From assembly GCA_035515475.1 (NCBI GenBank), contig DATJBF010000068.1, forward strand, positions 1 to 56,106: a DNA stretch of 56,106 bases, written 5' to 3'. The translations under genes and the position numbers were made by a program. The stretch comes from DATJBF01 sp035515475. Lineage in GTDB: Bacteria > Verrucomicrobiota > Verrucomicrobiia > Palsa-1439. Each line of letters starts with the position of its first letter. Position 1 is the first letter of the stretch. The notes below the pieces were generated by a model that saw only the letters and a program-made list of their open reading frames with translations, did no database searches and had not been told where the DNA came from. Positions 53,027 to 56,106 of the stretch are shown here, piece after piece.

Positions 53027-53341
53027 CTATGCTGCACGCCATCGGCGCACTTTCTGTTCGCTTTTCTCCGCCGCCGCCATTTCAAGCAAAAATTCAGCCC
53101 TTGCATCATCAAGACTAAACAAGTCCCCTCCTAGCTTATAGACTTGGAAATCGCCCGTCTTATCCCGCCCCAAGACGGCGTAATTCCAACCCTCGTTCGC
53201 CTTGCCTACTGCGAGGGTGCCGATGGTAGTTCCCGCCTTGTTGGAGAACCATTCAATCTGCCACGCCATCAAACTCTCCAATCCAAGATCGGGTGGTCGA
53301 AACCGGTCGAATTTCTCCTTGCGTATGCTTTCAAACGACAC
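53027..53341 (-). CDS. Unknown small protein, paralogue of 44367-44768
   Basis: 104 residues from a GTG at 53341, chosen because GGGAGGGG lies five bases ahead and because the alignment with the 44367-44768 protein begins there (ESIRKEKFDRF with ISRDEFNRIF). Shared core: EWFSNKAGTTIGTLAV, WNYAVLGRDKTGDF, SLDDARAEFLLEMAAAE. The fold and function are unknown. The gap to the next gene (53342-53668) holds the second exact repeat. Confidence 0.7.
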   Translation of the reverse strand: MSFESIRKEKFDRFRPPDLGLESLMAWQIEWFSNKAGTTIGTLAVGKANEGWNYAVLGRDKTGDFQVYKLGGDLFSLDDARAEFLLEMAAAEKSEQKVRRWRAA

Positions 53342-53574
53342 TGATGCCCCTCCCGTCAGCAATGGTTGAGATTGCGTTCGGCTGCCTTGGTACCGCACTG
53401 TTGTAGGATTTGGTCGGAGTGGGATAGCTCGCTGAGACCAAGACGACCATAAACCTCATTCTGGGATAAGCAAGGTATATCGCTAAGTATCTTTCCTGCC
53501 CGAATAACGCTTAGGTTCGCCACCGCATTCCGCCGCCTGACCCCGCCCCGAAAAACTGTCCCCTCGGAATACTG

Positions 53575-53622
53575 CCCCATGGGGTCAACACCCCATAGCG
53601 TCCCGCCAGTTGTTTACGTAGT
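53575..53622. repeat. 48-base exact repeat, copy 2
   Basis: Identical to 50684-50731. It is again preceded by CCGCC-rich DNA and followed, 46 bases on, by a small plus-strand gene. Confidence 0.85.
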
Positions 53623-53668
53623 CTGCTGCCTGGACGCACATGACCAGAACCTGAAAGGCAATAGCACG

Positions 53669-53956
53669 ATGGGTAAGAAATCCAAATCCGCACGGTCAGA
53701 CGCCAAGAGGGCTGAAAGGCACGCCGCTAAAGCTGCCCGCTCCGCCTTATACGCCGCGCAGGCTAAGTCCAATAAGAAACAAATGCGCCGGGGCGACGGG
53801 ACAGCGAAATCGTTTCTCAGCCACGCCATCTCCAACTGCGGAAACCCGGGCTGCAAGCGATGCCAACCGCTGCTGATTCCGGGGTGGGTATCCCCTGCCA
53901 GTTCCGCTGCCCGATCCGCCCGCCGCAGAACAATCAGTTGCTATCTTTGCGATTAG
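53669..53956 (+). CDS. Unknown small basic protein
   Basis: 95 residues starting MGKKSKSARSDAKRAERHAA, very Lys/Arg/Ala-rich, then CGNPGCKRCQP, a Cys cluster that could bind zinc. The last 30 residues read through C-rich repeat-like DNA and the 23-base repeat at 53935-53957, so the natural end may be earlier in evolution. No family is recognised. Confidence 0.5.
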   Translation: MGKKSKSARSDAKRAERHAAKAARSALYAAQAKSNKKQMRRGDGTAKSFLSHAISNCGNPGCKRCQPLLIPGWVSPASSAARSARRRTISCYLCD

Positions 53957-54195
53957 GTGCAAGAACGCAGTCTGCCTATGACGATGCCGCCCCCAAGGAA
54001 TTTCGATCTTCAGAAAAAAGGGGTGCCCCGTCCGCTAGAAATCCCATCTTCAATGAAGGCAGGGATCAGACAGGATACCGCCGAAGGGAAAAATCCAAGA
54101 GCGTTCCCGTCCGTCCCGCATTAGCGGGCGAGTCTTGATACCACTCGTTGCATACGGGCGGGGCTCTCGGTTTTTCCTGCGCTGCCCTGCTCCAA
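53957..54195. other. Gap without a gene
   Basis: No frame or repeat is supported apart from the end of the 23-base repeat at its left edge. Confidence 0.4.
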
Positions 54196-55098
54196 CTAAC
54201 GGCGACGCATTCGCCGACTGCCGAGGAGCGCAACGAAGCCTAAAATTAGTAATGAACAAGTTGAGGGTTCGGGAACTTGGAAGGCGAGTCCTGCGGGAGA
54301 ATTCAACGGGAAGGCGAATGTGCTTTGCGCTCCGGCCGACGTGATTTTGATGATGCTACCGTTATACCCATAATTTTCCGGCGTCGGCACATTGGCTGTG
54401 AACAGATCGCCCGCGCTGTTAAAGACCATGGAGGTAATATTGAACCGAGAATAGGAGACAAAGGGGCTTTGCACTCCGCCCGGCGTGATCTTGATGATGC
54501 TACTGCCAGAAGCATAGATCTGACCCACAAACAGATCGCCCGCGCTGTTAAAGACCAGTCTATAAGGATTCACCCCGGAGGCAAAGGTGCTTTGCGATCC
54601 GCTCGGAGTGAATTCATAGATGTTGCCGCTGACGCTATCCGCCTCAAACAGATTGCCCGCGTTGTCAAAAGCCAGTGACTGAGGGCTATTCAATCCGGAG
54701 GCAAAGGTGCTTTGCGATCCGCTTGGCGTAAACTCATAGATGCTGTTATTGCCCCAATCCGCCACAAACAGATCGCCCGCGCTGTTAAGAGCCAGTCCAT
54801 TAGGATGATTCAACCCGGAGGCAAAGGTGCTTTGCGCCCCGTTTGGCGTGAATTCATAAATTTCGCCGGTGCCCGAATCCGCCGCAAACAGATCGCCCGC
54901 GTTGTTAAAAGCCAGTTGTCCAGCGACACCCACCCCGGAGGCAAAGGTGCTTTGCGCTCCGCCCGGTGTAAACTCATAGATGTTGTAACTGGCGCTATCC
55001 GCCTCAAACAAACTCTGCGCCTGCGCCCGGACATTCGCGAAGAAGTAACAGACCAGCGCGACAAGTCCGAGACAAAACACCTTAGTTGCTGAGTTCAT
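54196..55098 (-). CDS. PEP-CTERM exported beta-propeller protein
   Basis: 300 residues from the ATG at 55098 (AAAGGA nine bases ahead). A signal peptide (LGLVALVCYFFANVRAQAQ) is followed by six or so repeats of about 40 residues (IYEFTPSGSQSTFASGL, LAFNNAGDLFAAD), which should fold as a propeller. The tail is VPEPSTCS, a hydrophobic helix and RRMRRR. The repeats are also very similar as DNA (units near 120 bases), which favours copy-number change. It resembles the 46246 protein in plan but not in repeat text. Confidence 0.9.
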   Translation of the reverse strand: MNSATKVFCLGLVALVCYFFANVRAQAQSLFEADSASYNIYEFTPGGAQSTFASGVGVAGQLAFNNAGDLFAADSGTGEIYEFTPNGAQSTFASGLNHPNGLALNSAGDLFVADWGNNSIYEFTPSGSQSTFASGLNSPQSLAFDNAGNLFEADSVSGNIYEFTPSGSQSTFASGVNPYRLVFNSAGDLFVGQIYASGSSIIKITPGGVQSPFVSYSRFNITSMVFNSAGDLFTANVPTPENYGYNGSIIKITSAGAQSTFAFPLNSPAGLAFQVPEPSTCSLLILGFVALLGSRRMRRR

Positions 55099-55324
55099 CT
55101 TGGTTGTCCTTTCAGGGATTTGAAAATGCCTTCGGTTGGATACAACTGGCAGGCAGCACGAGACTGGAGAGCCCCGTTCTTTCAATACGCCCTCGCCATC
55201 CAGTCCAATCATAACCGGATTAACTCGCAGCGATTGCCCGATGAACGGGGTGGAACAACGGGTCTGAATCGCTTGTAAAACCTCGCCTCGGGGGCAGTAT
55301 GTCAGGGCGGGGTTATCGAGTCAA
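55099..55324 (-). promoter_or_regulatory. Promoter and conserved leader (copy C, minus strand)
   Basis: On the minus strand TTGACT (55324-55319), 17 bases, CATACT (55301-55296), then GAGGCGAGGTTTTAC and a leader that reaches the ATG 198 bases after the -10 box. It shares the hairpin CCCGTTCATCGGG with copy A and CAATCGCTGCGAG plus AATCCGGTTATGAT with copies A and B. It lies back to back with copy B. Confidence 0.6.
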
Positions 55325-55425
55325 GCCAATCCGCCGAGTTTCAGCCGCCCAGATCCCCGCCCAGTCTTGCCCTAATTCCTCGCCCGAAAAAACTGTCCCT
55401 CTGAGAACCCGATGCCCGTTTCGAC

Positions 55426-55651
55426 TTGAAATTCTGATCCAACCCGCCCTATACTCGCTGCCGCTAGGCGAGGATTTATCAATGATTCAGCAGCGGCGTT
55501 CCCACCCCATGCGCCGTGCAATCGTTGCGAGGCAATCCGGTTATGATGAGGCTGGATCGGATGGCGAGGATGACTGACCGGACGGCGGTTTCTACGTCCG
55601 CCTGCCTACCGCTTATACCCCCTGAACTGCCAAACCATGGGACGGTGTAAA
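55426..55651 (+). promoter_or_regulatory. Promoter and conserved leader (copy B)
   Basis: TTGAAA (55426-55431), 18 bases, TATACT (55450-55455), then CTAGGCGAGGATTTATC, and 197 bases to the ATG. It is the closest relative of the leader at 49534, including AATTCTGATCC within the spacer and GCAATCGTTGCGAGGCAA inside the leader. A GGACG...CGTCC stem lies near its 3' end. Confidence 0.65.
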
Positions 55652-56106
55652 ATGAAGAGTCAACTAGCAGTAGCAACAGTGGTGGCGATGCTCTGTCTTC
55701 TGGGCATCCCAAATGTAAAAGCTGAAAGTCTGGCTGTCTCGTCCAACCCGCTCTGGACAGATACAACATTGAGCTTACAGATCGGCGACTCAGTAACCAT
55801 CACGGCTTCCGGTAGTTGGCAATTTGACTACGTTCACGGCTCGTGCGGGCCGGACGGGATGTATGTCGAGGAAAACCTCTACGATCGATTCTACTCGGGA
55901 GCGCTTCAGGGAGCCCTCGTCGCTTACGTGGGCCCGGATCCGTATCAAGGTCATTGGGGCGACGAGAGTTTCTTCCCTCAGGCTACCGGATACTGGAACA
56001 TCGGAAGCAGTGCTCAGTTCACCAGCGATAAGGACGGAGAACTCTGGCTTGGGTTTAATGACGACGCCGTTTCCGCACAGCCTTGGACAGACAACTCTGG
56101 CTCGGT
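55652..56106 (+). CDS. Exported LecA-like (PA-IL type) protein, cut by window end
   Basis: 151 residues are visible, with no stop before the edge. A signal peptide (VATVVAMLCLLGIPNVKAES) is followed by a jelly-roll-like domain: SLQIGDSVTITASGSWQFDY, CGPDG, ALVAYVG, then the close ELWLGFNDDAV and DNSGS. This layout (GD-VTI-ASG ... L-LG-NDD ... DNSG) is that of the PA-IL galactose-binding lectin family, whose calcium and sugar sites use the Asn/Asp residues of the last loop. A PEP-CTERM tail is likely beyond the edge, judging by the shared leader, but is not seen. Confidence 0.75.
   Translation, partial: MKSQLAVATVVAMLCLLGIPNVKAESLAVSSNPLWTDTTLSLQIGDSVTITASGSWQFDYVHGSCGPDGMYVEENLYDRFYSGALQGALVAYVGPDPYQGHWGDESFFPQATGYWNIGSSAQFTSDKDGELWLGFNDDAVSAQPWTDNSGS

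Noticed and set aside
46000..56106. Possible integron-like cassette array (many small genes split by similar repeats)
   Set aside because: Genes point in both directions, the repeats lack paired RYYYAAC/GTTRRRY ends in the attC layout, and no integrase is in the window.
1..56106. tRNA, rRNA and CRISPR arrays
   Set aside because: I looked for cloverleaf signatures with the TTCGA-type arm, conserved rRNA text and regularly spaced identical repeats and saw none; the cloverleaf-like repeats at 6021 and 9070 lack tRNA features.

Overview
The window looks like a chromosomal segment of a Verrucomicrobiota bacterium, most likely of the Pedosphaera/Limisphaera type. This is inferred from gene content only: several PEP-CTERM exported proteins, an array of TMTC-like membrane glycosyltransferases with TPR tails, a heme-copper oxidase cluster carrying a CtaA-CtaB fusion and a split Rieske/cytochrome b complex, DUF2934, paired LemA and TPM proteins, and many short palindromic intergenic repeats. 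The first 44 kb is GC-rich and tightly coded. The last 11 kb is looser, with small genes and many repeats.

Layout: (1) 1-2.6 kb: the C-terminal end of an IS5-like transposase and an ankyrin-repeat lipoprotein. (2) 2.6-13.6 kb: three intact TMTC-like glycosyltransferase/TPR genes, two broken relatives (4541-5916 and 13167-13622) and a secreted family 1 pectate lyase, with cloverleaf-like palindromic repeats between and even inside the genes. (3) 13.8-19.7 kb: a small DUF2007-like protein, LemA plus two TPM proteins, RtcB RNA ligase overlapping an ECF sigma factor and its anti-sigma factor, a small exported protein and a YqeY-like protein. (4) 19.8-23 kb: two more TMTC-like genes, overlapping by four bases.

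(5) 23-41.3 kb, all on the minus strand: one respiratory supercluster read from right to left. It encodes a polyferredoxin with four 4Fe-4S motifs, a membrane-anchored HEAT-repeat protein, Rieske protein, cytochrome b6, a long subunit IV-like cytochrome b half, a 1179-residue octaheme cytochrome c with an embedded LysM domain, a cupredoxin-like protein, then oxidase subunits I, III, IV, two small membrane proteins, subunit II, the CtaA-CtaB heme A synthesis fusion, an ABC exporter, SCO1, a DUF420 protein and a second cupredoxin-like protein that has lost its copper ligands. Together these would carry electrons from quinol through the Rieske/b complex and its large cytochrome c to an aa3-type oxidase, along with heme A and copper-site assembly.

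(6) 41.4-56.1 kb: an accessory region with a secreted nuclease-like phosphatase, a truncated TonB-receptor-like fragment, four exported-protein genes (at least three with PEP-CTERM tails), a small RRM protein, a DUF2934 protein, a zinc-ribbon protein and several unknown small proteins. Four exported-protein genes here share a similar promoter (TTGAAA-like box, 17-18 base spacer, TATACT-like box) followed by a leader of about 190-200 bases. In three of the four, the leader sequence itself is recognisably conserved. This shared promoter and leader is the most novel signal I found.
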